A stretch of 64,000 bases of DNA from Panax quinquefolius (GCA_020205615.1 CM035165.1:87730005-87794004); one strand, 5' to 3'; shown: positions 44,810-58,008, counted from the stretch's first letter. Made by a program: numbers and translations. The notes: generated by a model not told the origin, from the sequence alone.

Positions 44810-46000
44810 AAATCGAAGTCTGCCAGAGAGTCGAGGAAAACTCGAGAGTCACCGAGGCAAAAATCGTAGTCTGCAAAATAGTAGATCTCGAGTTAAAACT
44901 GCTAGGAGAGATAAGGAAGGATCGTGGTGTGTGGGAGAACTTCCTCGAGCCGTAGTCTGGCCGAGGAAGTCATGTTCGAATCGTGAGATAGCACCGCCAT
45001 GAAGTCGACCGAGCATCTGCCAAGCCAGTCAAGAATTGTAGACTACACTCGAGTCGTAGAGATCTCATCGATGTCGGGTTAAGTCAAGAATCGTAGACTA
45101 CACTCAGAGTCGTAGAGTCTACTGATCATATCAGAGGCAGAGATCGTAGTCGAGCAAGATCAGTTGAAGACAACGAGCACAAATTTAGAAATCGTAGAGT
45201 GTCAAGATCTGATCTCAGAGTCGTAGTGTCTACACAGCCGAAGCTGAATCGTAGAGTGTAGAACTAAGACTTTAACAGATATGCTCACAAGGCCAAGGTA
45301 GAATCGTAGAGTAAACACGATTCTCAACAATTGAGCACTCCCAAAATATCCAAAGTATGAAGCCTCTAGTCTAAGCTGCAATGTTACATGCAACCTGAAG
45401 GAAACCAAAGAGCGCTCAACGAATGACATGTGAGCTAATAGAAGATCTAAGCACCAACTCAATCAACATCCAGATTGAGTTGTGAAGCCATTCTGGATGA
45501 AGTCTTCCACAAGTTGATCAAAAGAAGACTTCAGTAACTGACTAAGAAAAGTCAACAAGTGCAGTAGCTGTCAAGTAAATAGAAGACGATGATCTTGGAA
45601 GCAACCGGGATCGTAGTGTTTGCCAAACAAAGAAGGAACTGATGGAGTGTACACAAAGATACTGGTCAGCCTCTGAAGAACAAGGCTAAAGTGATTAAGC
45701 ATTGGGTCAGTCCATTGATGATAAGTGAATGGGAGATCACAAGGAGAAAGCGAGCTGGACACGCCACAAATCTGAAGTGACTTGTTATTCAGAAGAGGCC
45801 AGAACAAAGAGTCAAGCCATCAGTATCTGAGAGTAGTCGAGGCAAACAGAAGTGTTGAAGCACTGCACAAGAGAATGAAGAGGTGTTCTACATTGAAGAT
45901 CCAATCAACACTCTTCAAGATCGTAGTATTGTCTCTACCTGTCAACTAGACACTACGATCAGGTCCAAGAAGATGTGCATCAGAATCGTAGAGTTCGAAC
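44810..46000 (+). repeat. TCGTAG motif cluster in Sirevirus U3
   Basis: About 15 copies of ATCGTAG(A/T) or GTCGTAG, several extending to the palindrome GTAGACTAC (45036-45050, 45089-45103), at irregular 20-60 bp spacing to about 45310 and then sparser. Conserved palindromic repeats upstream of the promoter have been described for Sirevirus LTRs; identity with that motif is inferred. Confidence 0.65.
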
Positions 46001-46300
46001 AACTGAAGATTAAAGCATTGGCAATGATTCAATCTAAAGAATGATATTCGAACAAAGCTTATTAAGAGCATCGATGCAAAAGGACAACTTCTGATCGAGA
46101 AATTAGAAGGAAGAAATAAAGTTGACTACCTTCCCGAGATATCAGAGTGACATCTCTGACGGGGTAGGTGAAACAGTAGACTGCAGTGTTAGAAAGTCAT
46201 GTCATGTCACATCTGCAGTCTGCACCAAACAACTCGACATCTGCGAAGCAATTCAAATAACTCCCAACGGCTACATTCCAACAGGAAGGTTGTGAAGAAG

Positions 46301-46308
46301 TATAAATC
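46301..46308 (+). promoter_or_regulatory. TATA box of Sirevirus LTR
   Basis: TATAAATC followed by AGAAAGAGCTTC, downstream of the motif cluster. Confidence 0.45.
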
Positions 46309-47380
46309 AGAAAGAGCTTCAAAGATCAAGGGTTGCTGGAGTTGCTATTTTTGGAGAAATGGTGGACTGGTCTAAATAACGTAAAATAGTGAGTGAACAA
46401 TGAAGGTCCGAAGGCTCACTCTACGATCCACCAAGAACACTTGGAGAAAAACAAAGAAAGAAGTAGAAGTGAGAGTTCTACAAGGTAGAAGTAAGAGTTC
46501 TACTACAAGAATAGTGTTCTGAACTGCCAAGAGAAAGAAGAGCCTCAAGGTCATCTTGATGCCTATCATGGGAAGACTCTAAGTACCAGAGAGAAGAGCT
46601 TACAGTTATCTTAGAAACTCATCATGTGTAGCCATCAAGTATCAAGAAGATTGATCTTCACTGCAGTTCAACAAGGGATCATCAGAAGTGGTTGAGTACC
46701 TGAAGAAGCTGAGCATCATGCAACACTCAACTGCACCTCAAGGATGATCACGGCAAGCTGCTAAGCATTCAGAGATGAAGAGCTTAAAGAACATCTTAGC
46801 AGCACCTCCAACAAACACACAACATCAACAACAAGAAGCTAGGGCCTGAGGGGTCCTTGTCCAGAGGGACTAAATGAAGTTCCAAGACTTCTGGGCTTGA
46901 AGAGTTCCTAGGGAACTAGAGAAGTTCCAAGGCTACTGTCCTTGAAGAGTTCTTAGTGAACTGAAGTCCTAAGGTTGTTGGCCTTGAAGGAATCTTAGTG
47001 ATTCAGGGTGCTGCCCTTCCTTAGTGGAAATCCTACTAGTTGAAAGTAGAAGAGTGGATTAGGAGCTTGAGTCTCTGAACCACTTAAAATCCCTTGTGTC
47101 TTTTACTTTATGTCATTTACATTATGTAATTAACTGCTATAAATGTTATGTATGTTTTAACTGCTTACCACTGAACTAACTCTAAGAACAATGTATATAT
47201 GATTATGAATATATCAATGAAGGGGATCTTTTACTTATTCCGTTGTGCTTGAAAAGATTCTTATGTTTGTCATATGCTAAATCATTAGCAATACAAAATA
47301 AATGAGAAAAGTATTTAAAATTAAAAAGGATCTATTCAACCCCCCTTCTAGATCTATATTGTGCCTACTAGGAACTAACA

Positions 47381-48085
47381 GGGACTAATATTACCAACAA
47401 GAAGAGTAGGTAGTTTAGTCTTGATAAACACTAATAGTCTGCATGATGTGCAATGTGTCTATTTAGGGTTTTTTTTAATGTTTTCCTGCAAAACAGATGT
47501 CAGATATTTTTATGACAGGATAGCATGACATGTTTTGATAGGGAATGGAATGTATATTTACATTTTTCTTTTTCTTTTCTTTATATTTACATGGAATCGT
47601 AATTTACATTGAATCAAAATTTACATGAAATTGAAAGGGAAAAGCATGAAGAGACTCCCCTTCGCTTTTGGTTTATCAGAGGCTGGCCTATCTTAGGTTA
47701 CTCTCGCAGCTTTTCGGCATGAAGGTCCCCAGATCATCGCAATTTACTAGATGGGAAGTTAATCCAATCTTTCAATTGGAGCGGATTTGAGTGGTGCCTT
47801 TCCTGAGCCTCGCGGGATTATTCTCTGTTGAGCCCAGTAATCAAACACTGACGGGTTCGCCTCCTGGTGGAGGAATCACACAACATACATTCACATACAT
47901 CGTGTCTCACCGTATGAAATGATGACATTATATGAGGTACTAATATAAAATCCAAAGATTGTGTGAGGCACTAAAGTTCAGTAAATAGAGCATTCATTCA
48001 CATCTATTTAATGTAAAGACAACATTCACACACAAAGTCAGAAAGGGAATTTGAAAAGATTGAAATGCGGCTAAAGCCTTCTATT
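47381..48085 (-). other. Probable Tat/Ogre leader region, no coding sequence seen
   Basis: Sequence inside the PBS of the Ogre-type LTR. It contains moderately GC-rich text (GGTTTATCAGAGGCTGGCC, CCTGAGCCTCGCGGG) with no open frame or domain. The left part, from 47381 to about 47640, is T-rich and unassigned. Confidence 0.4.
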
Positions 48086-48104
48086 GTCCCCAGCAGAGTC
48101 GCCA
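48086..48104 (-). promoter_or_regulatory. Primer binding site, Tat/Ogre type (tRNA-Arg type)
   Basis: Minus strand TGGCGACTCTGCTGGGGAC, the PBS typical of Ogre/Tat elements, two bases from the LTR end at 48107. Confidence 0.8.
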
Positions 48105-48106
48105 TC

Positions 48107-48875
48107 TGTCGAAGTCGAGAAAATTTTCCTTTTTTGGAGCTCCTCTTTTAATCTTACTTACCCTTTATGTTTTCTATGTATTGAATTTTATTTGAAAGGG
48201 TGAGTTTGACAAAAGGGTCTGATACAAAATGTCGACGATTTTGAAAATTCGGAGTCACCAGTTGGTAATAGTGAAATGGTTGTAACAACTTAACCGAATT
48301 TGAAAAGGTTTATAAAAAGACCCAATTATTGGACTCTGTTTAACGGGCCTTGAAAACCGAGATTCATAGAGTTTGGGGGCTTGATTAAGGGGGAAGGTGT
48401 TAGAACCCCCCCCCCAAAATTTGTAAAAACACGATTACCGCATCTTTTCAATTCCCTAATTTATTTGAAGTGTGTGTGTGCAGTTAATTGGGCGTAAGTG
48501 CTTTATTTGGAAGTAGTGCTATGCCTCGTTTGCACCTATATACGAAGGGTTTGATTTGTATAAAAGTCCAATTTTAAGCAAAATATATAGAAATGATGTT
48601 TTAAAAATAGGTTTTCAAACCCTTATACTCACATAGTAATTGAGGCATTTGATACTTCCATTTTATTCTGTATTCTGCTTGTTTTGATTTTATTCTCGAG
48701 ATGCGAAGCATTTTTGACAAATAATATATATAAATGTCGGGCACCTTATGGGCAAGAAAGCCATCGAAGTGACCCGAGTATCACAAATATGATTTACAAG
48801 CTAACTATACAACTGAAAAGGGTCCATTATAGGAACCAGATCTAGATCCACCAGCGGGATCTTAGATCCCATGAA
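48107..48875 (-). repeat. Tat/Ogre-type 5' LTR, truncated
   Basis: Starts (plus) TGTCGAAGTCGAGAAAATTT and carries GGAGTCACCAGTTGG and GGGGGAAGGTGTTAGAACCCC, blocks commonly seen near the inner end of Ogre/Tat LTRs. It breaks at 48875, where LTR F begins. Its last part is similar to 40914-41000. Confidence 0.75.
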
Positions 48876-51800
48876 TATGACGCCCCCAAATCTGGGTCCC
48901 TTCAAACCTCGGATCCGGTTCACCACGTTACTACTATCGTCAAACTATTTATATTTTTCATTCATAACTTAATGATTAAAACTTTACTTATTATAATTTA
49001 GAATATAAATTCTCTCCATTTCCAAGATCTATATAATGACCCCAAACTTTTATAAGTTTCACAACTTGGTCATTTGCTATTCCTATTTTACGTTACATTT
49101 GATATTATATAAATATGCAGAATAATTTAAATTTTTTCAATCTCCTTTGAAAATAAATCTTCTATTGATATCTTAACTTGAATTGATTACATATCCTTGA
49201 ATCAAATAATGTTATGATTCATTCTATTCGAATCATTGTATAAGATTTTACATCTTGATTCGATATCCTCTCTAAATTAACTAATACATCCTTACAATAC
49301 AACAAGTATTAAACATCGTAAGTATATATCAAGTACACTCCTAGAACCTAAACATGGTTCAAGTAATAATCTAAATAGTATCCTTCGTTACGAAACTATC
49401 TACTTTGTCAACCAGGAAGCACGAAATCTTTATCGTGAACCTGCAAAAGAGGTTATTTGCAAGGGTGAGCTCGACAACCCAACAATTCTAACAGTTTTCA
49501 TGCAGCACATAGCATATAATAGCATATTCAGTTCATGCATTCATAATCAATTAATATTAACTACACATGTTACTTCACACATAACATGCATAGAAATTTA
49601 CTTCACAAGCATATCATCAAAGATCAACTTTCAAATTTCATACATATCTCATATGCATTTCATATATATACATTAACATTCTTATAACATAATATAACTC
49701 AACTAACAGTTATCAAATTCATATATCAAATAGGAACTGAAAGACTTGCCTGATTCGTAGTTTATCAACTACGACTTAACTGCTTAAAGCTTATCTGCAC
49801 TGCGTGTATTCCTACACATTTATATAATCATGGATTCATATCCATTAGTCATACATTTCATACGTCCTTCATATAACAATAAATATTCCATCATTTCTTT
49901 ACTAGGTTTGGAAAACCTTCATTTCACTTTCTCATCAAACTTTTAGAATTGCTATGTATGTATAGGTAGTCCTTAACCATCCGTACTTGACATCAACTTC
50001 ATATACATTTATCACTCACTTGACTTGCTATGTGTTCGACACATATTTAAAGTTTATAGATACGTGATCTGCGTCGTTCATATTCAAACTACTTTATTTC
50101 ATAATGATTTATTTCAATCAATAAAGCTTAACAACTTTCTTTAACAAGATTCGATGTTATAAGATTTTAAACAATATATTGGTACTAATAAGCCTCTACT
50201 AGTATGCTTCACATAGACATAGCATAGTTCATTATTTGAAGACGTATTTGAAACCACACTTGAAACGTCCAATTCATGCTTAGCTAAATGATGAACATAT
50301 TCGTCATATCTAGGGGCATAAGGCATTCAAGTTCACTTTTAAAAGTCATTCTAGGCCAAGGTCAAGCAACTAGGTGCAATGTCATTCTTTAAGTTTCTTT
50401 TGAAAACACATACGAAGTCATGATAAAGCATTCCACTATAAGTAAGGTAATCTTATATGTCATATCTAATATCATGCATTTTCATGTTACATCACTTAGA
50501 ATAACATATTCCATCGTCGGGAGCACTATACTTGCGTATGTGCTTGCTCGACGCCCTCCGATGGGCTCTGATTATGTAACAGTCACAACGATGACTATTT
50601 TGACCCTTCCTAATGACCTCAAATTGAAAAACATAAAGACCAAAAGTTGTAGGTCTATTCGTTCTCCTTCCGGATCATCTTGAATCTCCTAAATCGGAGT
50701 TCGTATGAAAACGTTATGCCCATTTTAATAAAACATGTTCTGTCAAATTTTTTTTCAACCTTTGTAATCAGACCACCACCCGCTGGGGCGGGGGTCTTGC
50801 CCTATAAATAGCCCGCCAGGGCAGGCCTAGCTACTGTAAGGGCACGGTTTCATGCTCTGCTACAAAATAACAAGCCAAACTACTTTTTAACCTTCATAAT
50901 TTGAGTTATACATGTCCAAATTAGTCCGTTTTTGATTCTATGGATTCGTAATTCATAGAACTACAACATACTATAATTCCCATCAACTAACATAAACATT
51001 AACTAACCCAAATATGAATCTATAACTCATGTTCATGCAAATGTTCATGTTTTGGACAATTTAACGAAATCATTCACTACGAATTCGATTCTAAACCAAA
51101 TTGGTTCGTTTAACTTCCGTTGATTTCGTATTCAACCATATTAATGATGTCTAGCATCAATTCATGGATTATAACAATCCTTACCCATCAATTTTACGAC
51201 TCAAAAGCTACTTTTTCTAAGAACTTTGTAAAACTTGAACTTAAGAACATAGTTTAAGAATTATACCTCTTGAAGCTAAGTTGACAACCTTGAATCTTAA
51301 CTTCTGACTTCTCCCAACTTCTCAACCACTCACTCACTAGAATTCTCAGAATTTCAAATGGCAAGAATGAAGAAGAGGGTCTCTATTTATAGAAGAACCA
51401 TGGACCAAGTTTGGGTTTTGCTCCATGAATGAAACCAAAGGAAGAAGGAAGAAGGAAGAAGCTATTGGGTATAGAGGAGTTGGTCACGAACTTCCTCTTC
51501 CTCCATCACTCCCTTCATCATTTGGAAGCTATGAGTTTGAGAAGAAGAAGCAAGCTAGACTAAGCCAATGGCCTTTTCATGTGATAATGAGATGAGAATC
51601 TCTATTTGGGACAAAAGCTTATAACTCAGCATTGCAAATCTACTACTAGCATACTTAGGTTTATTTGATATTTTTCCACAAATGTGCATACATATACACC
51701 CACTCACATAGAATTACATAATCCATGTACATTGGTTTATTCCAATTAATATTTTAATTGGGCTAATTATAAAATACTTGGATATTCTCAATCCATCATT

Positions 51801-52936
51801 TTCCATAAAAATTATCTTCTCAAATACACTTAATTATTATAATGATAATTAATATCAATTATTTATTAACTACTCATTTATTTTCTCTTAATACTTCCCA
51901 TTAAATCTCCCTTTAATTTAACTTCACTAGTTATGTCATACAAGACATAATTATATGAACTTAGTAATTAATAGTCCACAAGCTTATAATAATATAATCT
52001 CACAAAATAATATTATTCTCAATATTACATCTTATAACATGGTCATGGAAGTGATCTATTGCACCATGTTACATTTTATTATCTCACTTGTATATAATGC
52101 TAACATACAAGCCTTTATACCTATATATTCAAATACTACCTATATTATATAGTTACCATTGAAGTGTCACACTTCAATTCATATCATATAGATGTAGCTA
52201 CTATATAATATAAAATTATTGCACATACAAATTAATTCCTTCAATTATTCATTTATTAAATTATTTAATGAATGCTTATTCCTTCACTTTGCCATACTAG
52301 GCTTATTACACAAGCTTATATTAAGCTTATTACTTATTCATTTCCCATCACATTACTTTTTATAACATGTTCAATTTACATCGAACTATTATAACACAAG
52401 GTTCACATATCTTACTATATCGTGAATGGAGCTATCCAAAATATTCTTTATAACATTCGCGGTAATATACTAACTCAAGTTATTAAAATATCTTAGTTAT
52501 CTTTTAACTTTAACCCTCTTGGAAATACATTACTATAATCAAAATTATGTATTTTGCCATAACATAACATAAGATGTTTTTATCATATTTTCTCTAAATA
52601 TAGGAACTAATCATAATAAAACGATTTACTCATTTTCTCAAGATATTATTGTTAATATAATATCTATGTATTATTAGAATATTTACATGCACGACACGTG
52701 CGTTACGCATCTATATATAGAAAATAAGTTTATTTCCTATCATGATAAATTGTTTCCCTCAACTTATATAGCAAATATGTTTTAATATATTTATCATATT
52801 ACTTACTCACACACATTACCTCGCACAAGGCTATATAAGGTAATATCAAAATAATATTCCACCTTTTATTAAAATAATCAAATGCTAGAATTTATTTTAA
52901 TATCCTTTAGTAGAAATATACTATAATTATTTCTTT
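48876..52936 (-). repeat. LTR F, chromovirus-type, minus, right end not found
   Basis: Begins TATGACGCCCCCAAATCTGGG (TG mutated to TA) and shows the layout of the other chromovirus LTRs: GGGTGAGCTCGACAACCC at about 49463, a GC-rich patch at 50770-50850 and TATA at 51384-51391 (minus TATAAATAGAGACC). About 4 kb, AT-rich, no gene. It runs into the truncated LTR of C at about 52937 without a TTACA/TCACA end. Short open frames over it show no homology I recognise. Confidence 0.6.
51384..51391 (-). promoter_or_regulatory. TATA box of LTR F
   Basis: Minus TATAAATAGAGACCCTC, with a leader containing TTCTTCATTCTTGCC. Confidence 0.5.
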
Positions 52937-55231
52937 ATCTATGCACGTAAGCCAAAGATGACTTTCAACATAATATAAGCATGAGGATGATGACAATTCA
53001 ATAAAACAGGTTCAAGAATAAATTTTAAAGATTTATAAGTTAATTTATCTTGAACTCAATAACGTCCAAATTGTCAACATGATACTGCTTTGTTCAGTAA
53101 AATTCAAGAATGCTCAGAAGAATATTTCAATGAAAAGATACTGGATGAAGCGCAAATATCAAGGATATTCCACTAATTACATGGAGTATAGAAGCCAAAG
53201 CTTTAACCAACCGAGTATAATATAATATATGAAACGCAAATAGATTTTCACCACCATGCAGTAATCCACGATATCTGAGATCATTTCCATAATTTAATAA
53301 GGAATGAATACACAGGATCATTCACCATGCATGTGGTAATCCACATAGGCGAGTTATTCAATAGAATAATAAAGAATGGAATAACGTAAGGATTCACCAT
53401 GCGATGCGATAGATGCAAACAGTTATTATTCCCAACGAAATAATAAATAATGGAACCAGTCCCAAGATAAACGCATGCGCGGACGGAGGATATTCCGACA
53501 GAATAATAAAGAATGGAACCAGGTCCGACGTAAACGAACAGACAGGATATTCCGATAGAATAATAACTAATGGAACCAAGTCTGGCGTAAACGCACAGAC
53601 AGGATATTTCGACAGAATAATAAAGAACGGAATATTAAAAGAATTTCACCATGTATGCGGTACTTCGCATAAATAGGTTATTCCAACAGAATAATAAGAA
53701 TGGAATAACAAAAGAATTTCACCAAGTATAGGGTAGCCCGCGTATCTGAGTTATTCAATGTAATAATAAAGAATGGAATAACAGAAGTTTTCTTCACGAA
53801 TAAGAAAGAAAGAATACCCCTTACGAGTACAACAAATAATATTCCCTACCTTAGAAAAACTGAATACTGAAGTAGTGAAGTAGCAGAATACTTTTCTTCT
53901 TTCTCTCTATAGTTTCTCTCTCTAGAGTTTCAGTGAATTCGTAAGAAATAATGAAGGAATGAGCTTCTATTTATAGAAGAATGGACTGAATAGTAACTAA
54001 TTCATGAATTGATTTACTTTTTTAAACTGATTTCCAAATTGATTTACTTTTAAAACTTAAAGCAATGGTCCATACTGATTTACTATTAAAACTTTAAACC
54101 AGCGATCCATATTGATTTACTATTATAACTTTTCACCAGCGGTCCATATTGATTTACTATTATATCTTCAACCAACTATCTAAAAAATTAGCACATCTCC
54201 TAATGGAATAATATTGTACCCAAAAATGATATGGACCGAAAAGAAATATATCTTACGGGTGAATAGTACCCCGTGAATAGTAACCCGTGAATAGTAACTC
54301 GTGAATAGTAACTCGTAAATAGTAACTCGTGAATAGTAACTCATGAATAGTAACTCGTGAATAGTAACTCATGAATAGTAACTCATGAATAGTAACTCGT
54401 GAATAGTACTCCGACACGAAAAGTGCCCCGAATACCCAATTGAACAATATAACCTCCAGACATAAATTATTATCGAAACAAATGTCGATTTCCACTAACA
54501 CAAATAATTCCAACACAATAGAACTATAAAATTCATCTTTAATCAACACGAACTTATTCATCATTAATATTATAACTCATAATATTTAACAACCAGGTCA
54601 TTCCCAGGAAAGAGGGGGCTTTCCGATAAGGATTTCTCCTTATTGGCGCGCAATTAGGTGACCAAACCTCTCCTTGACAGAACTTCTAGACATTGTCAAT
54701 ATTGCAAATAATAATATGAATAACTTTGCCGTCTCAATTATTGATTTAATAATATATCATATTATGCAGATGATAATGTAACAATAATTGAATCAATAAT
54801 ATGAGAGATATAATGCAGCAATTACTGTAGCAATAATTGAGTATAACTGAGTGACTTCTAACGTAAGCATCAATAATCAATACCGTGTGCTACTATGCAA
54901 CCACGCATATTACTGTACTTTTACTACCGGGTAGTTTAACAGTTTTAATGGTAACACCTCCGTCGTTATTTTTATAGAAAGATAATTTTGTCGTTTTCTA
55001 ACTACGACAATACTTCCGTTGTGGGGCCCACCAATGATTGTGCCGTCGTACGGATATTCTCGACAAAAAGAATATTCCCCGACCAATCGAATATTATACA
55101 ACAACTTGCATACTTTGCAAAATTTATAAATATTACCCACAACTATAAAATTATATCAAATCCACGCCATAATATTCAAAAAATTATTTCGAGAAAAATA
55201 AATCTTTATTCATAAAATCTGGGGTCTCACA
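52937..55231 (-). repeat. Element C 3' LTR, missing about 733 bp of its 3' end
   Basis: Aligns with 58744-61017 of the 5' copy from TCTATGCACGTAAGCC onwards. Contains the leader array (53280-53775), TATA (53968-53975), 36-bp array (54010-54180), 14-bp array (54258-54412) and a block absent from B that can fold (ATAAGGATTTCTCCTTAT, 54627-54644). Ends GGGGTCTCACA. Confidence 0.88.
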
Positions 55232-55970
55232 ATCTCCCCTCCTTATGAAATTTCGCCCTCGAAATTTATGTACGTACCTGGTATGCCGAACAGGTGAGGA
55301 TACCTTGATTTCACTTCAAATTCTAACTCTTAAGGTATAACCTTTGAGCGTCGAATATGATCCTTCTTATCCAAGATGTTAACACGTATCTCCTCATACG
55401 TTAAATCTTCTGCTATCTCGTCCGGTTCTAAATTAATAAGGTGGTTCGGGTCGTCCACATATTTACATAACATGGATACGTTAAAAATGTTATGAACACG
55501 CGACATACTTGGTAGTAAAACGAGTCTATAGGCCACAGTTCCTACTCAATCAAGGATTTCAAATGGGCTAATAAAATCGAGGGTTGAGATTTCCTCTCTT
55601 CATCGATTCTTGCTTCTAGAATAACGTCCTCTTGAACCTTCTTCTTCATATTTATCAGCTCTGAGTATGTAGCTTGAGCAACTTTAACTTTATCGATTAA
55701 AGTCTATTCTAATCGTATATTCGTTATCTTCACGTGGGTCCCTAGAGTCTTTAACTCTATCTCCATCATTTGTAAGTTATACGAAATGGGTCTTTGTGTT
55801 AACAACATCACACTCGTAAACGCATACGATCTTCTACTCAACGCGTTAGCTACCACATTCGCTCTTCCACGATAATATTGAATGGTACGATCGTAATCTT
55901 CAACAGCTCGAGCCAACATCTTTGGTACATTACACGTTCGTTTTGGGTGAAGAAAATATTTGAGGGTTTG
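55232..55970 (-). pseudogene. pol: Element C pol remnant: chromodomain start joined to RNase H end
   Basis: 55330-55536 encodes the integrase tail and chromodomain (LLPSMSRVHNIFNVSMLCKY, TYEEIRVNILDKKDH, RSKVIP). At about 55600 the sequence jumps to the integrase/RNase H linker, and 55704-55919 encodes the RNase H end (YDRTIQYYRGRANVVANALSR). A second jump at about 55966 leads to the protease-RT linker. Both junctions are the same as in element B. Confidence 0.85.
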
Positions 55971-56632
55971 AGAAATAGGTTTTGTACTGGGGTCAATGCA
56001 AAATTCGATTTCACACTCTAGGGGTAGGCTAAGAAGTCTTCAAGAATACGTTAGGAAATTTATTAACAATAGAAATATCATTCAAAACTGTGACCCTCAT
56101 CCAAGACTTGGATAGTACGTCACATTGATACCTATTAACTTGCCATCGTCATTCACGACGTCGCCTACAGAAAGTTTGGCTTCGGTGAATTTCACACAAG
56201 GAAGTCAACAACAAAAGGACCGGGGCTCTTTACTTATGGCTTGATATGACAATGATTGACTTTAGTGGTTTGGTTGCTTGAATTCGCATAACAGGTTGGT
56301 TAGGAATATAAAAGCTAACAACCTTACGAAAAGCATAATGAGTAGTTAACCAATCGATTCCTAAAATCGCATCAAAGGCAAGTATTTTCAAATAGATAAG
56401 ATCGACAGGTAACATGAAAGTGTCGATTTCAATCAACAAGATTTATAAATAGTGAAGGTAACGAAGGTTTCTCCCAACTGAGTTTAAACAGATATATCAA
56501 AGTCTAACTTCTCCGGAGTTAACTTCAAACATTGAACACAACTAGGTGAAATAAAAGAGTAAGTAGAACCGGTATCTAACACGGTATAGACTTTGTATGA
56601 GTTTATGATTAACTTATCCGTGATAATTTTAT
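55971..56632 (-). pseudogene. pol: Element C protease
   Basis: Near 56500-56590 the minus frame reads LDTGSTYSFISPSCVQCLK with the catalytic DTG intact. 56230-56439 gives the C-terminal half (FDAILGIDWLTTHY, then MRIQATKPLKSI), with the retropepsin DWL motif. A stop near 56470 (DIV/DISV region) and a shift near 56440 break it; downstream codons are the RT linker. Confidence 0.8.
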
Positions 56633-57823
56633 TCAGGTTCCTCGTAAAAAAATGCTCTCTCTTAAACTACCGGCTTTGGCTTGTCTGGGACACCCGTTTA
56701 GCGTCACTATCCCAGTTGGACTTGACTTTGGTGCACGACAAAATTGGGCTAGGCGACCTTCTTTTCCACAATTGTAACATGATTTGGACTGCATCACGCA
56801 GTTTGGACTGATATTTCCCTCCCCTCCGCATTTGAAGCATACGACCAGCGGTCGTTCTCCTTCCTTAACAGGTGTTTGTGTTGTCGTCTTTCCATCATTA
56901 TTGAACCTTCTCTTCTTGAAATTTCCACTTCTATTATCTTGGCCATGATTACCACCAAAGTCATTACCATTCTTGGCGTGATAATTTCCCCCACAATGGT
57001 TATCATTGTTCTGATGGCCGTTGCCACCGGTACGATTATTATCGTGTTGTTGGTCGTTACCTTTTGGTTGTGCTGAATCATTATCGCGCTCCAATAACTG
57101 ATCCCTATTCATAACATCTGAATATAAACAAAGTTTGTGAGAAATGAGGTATTGCCGTATATCGGGTTTCAAACCTCTTAGAAACATTCGCGTCATTCGC
57201 TCCTCATTATCGACCAAATGGGATGCAAATCGGGATAACTCGGAAAACTTAGCCTCGTACTGTGACACGGTCATATTGTTTTGTTCCAACTTGATAAACT
57301 CCACCTCCTTCATGTGACGAATACTTTCGGGAAAGTACTTGTCGTTGAACAGTTCTTGGAACTTCTCCCAAGATATCTTGTGTGCGTCAGGCTGGGTACG
57401 TTTTACAGATTCCCACCAATAATCTGCTTCTTCACGAAACATAAAGGTGGCAAAAGGAACCTTTTGCTCCTCGGAGCATCCCAAGACATCCAATATCTTG
57501 GTGATCTGCTTTAACCACGTCTCCTCCTTAAGTGGTTCTGGCTTTCCCAAAAACTCCGGTGGTCTCAGCTCCTTGAACTGCTTAGCGGTGACCGACCGTG
57601 GGTTGCCATTGTTTACACCTGCATTATGAACATGAATCTCTCTCGCCTAATGTTGCATGAATTGCATAAAGCCTCTGAACATCCCATCGTTCATCATTTC
57701 ATCAGTGTTATTGTTTACCTGAGGATTATTGTCTTTCTGTTGCACATTATCCTGGATATTGATCGTTGGCGACTCAACGGTCTCATGTGCTTCATTGCTT
57801 ATCCCAACATTTTCGGATGCCAT
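56633..57823 (-). pseudogene. gag: Element C gag, near-intact with one in-frame stop
   Basis: Start ATG 57821-57823 (MASENVGISNEAHETVESP). The frame is continuous to 56633 apart from one TAG at about 57649 (FMQH*ARE, a CAG-to-TAG change). Capsid: PPEFLGKPEPLKEETWLKQI, GCSEEQKVPFATFMFREEAD, WEKFQELFNDKYFP, FIKLEQNNMTVSQYEAKFSE. A His/Asn/Gly-rich linker precedes two zinc knuckles, CFKCGGEGNISPNC and CYNCGKEGRLAQFC, in which all Cys are kept but each coordinating His is replaced (Asn, Arg). About 397 codons; the best-preserved gag in the window. Confidence 0.9.
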
Positions 57824-57995
57824 TTTCAAATACTACCACAAAACAAGGGTTAATTAACATGTCACATATTATCCATATACTCTGACCGACCAATTAAATA
57901 CTAAATAAACTTAGGTAGGTCATATTAGCGAAGGAATTCTCCGTCTCACCCCTCCTAGTTCTTGTCTCACATCTCAGCCAGGGATCATATCCCTA

Positions 57996-58008
57996 AGCTT
58001 TGATACCA
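57996..58008 (-). promoter_or_regulatory. Primer binding site of element C (tRNA-iMet type)
   Basis: Minus TGGTATCAAAGCT, two bases from the LTR start at 58011; leader 57824-58010 is nearly the same as in B. Confidence 0.82.

Larger units (their letters stand above)
41350..47380 (+). mobile_element. Sirevirus (SIRE-type Ty1/copia) 3' remnant: env-like gene and 3' LTR
   Basis: Plus-strand env-like pseudogene, a series of G-rich PPT-like motifs ending ATAGGGGGAGATTG, and a 2.9-kb LTR ending with the copia-type TTCAACCCCCCTTCTAGATC then GGAACTAACA. Gag, integrase, RT, RNase H and the 5' LTR are absent; the element breaks at or near a (TA)n tract at 41373. Confidence 0.78.
44498..47380 (+). repeat. 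Sirevirus 3' LTR (2883 bp)
   Basis: TGTCAGGAATAAG to GGAACTAACA, starting right after the PPT. A cluster of TCGTAG motifs fills the U3 (44810-46000), and TATAAATC lies at 46301-46308. No partner 5' LTR in the window; GGGAC follows at 47381. Confidence 0.82.

Noticed and set aside
51955..52152. Plus-strand 65-codon frame
   Set aside because: AT-rich Asn/Ile codons within LTR F; chance frame.
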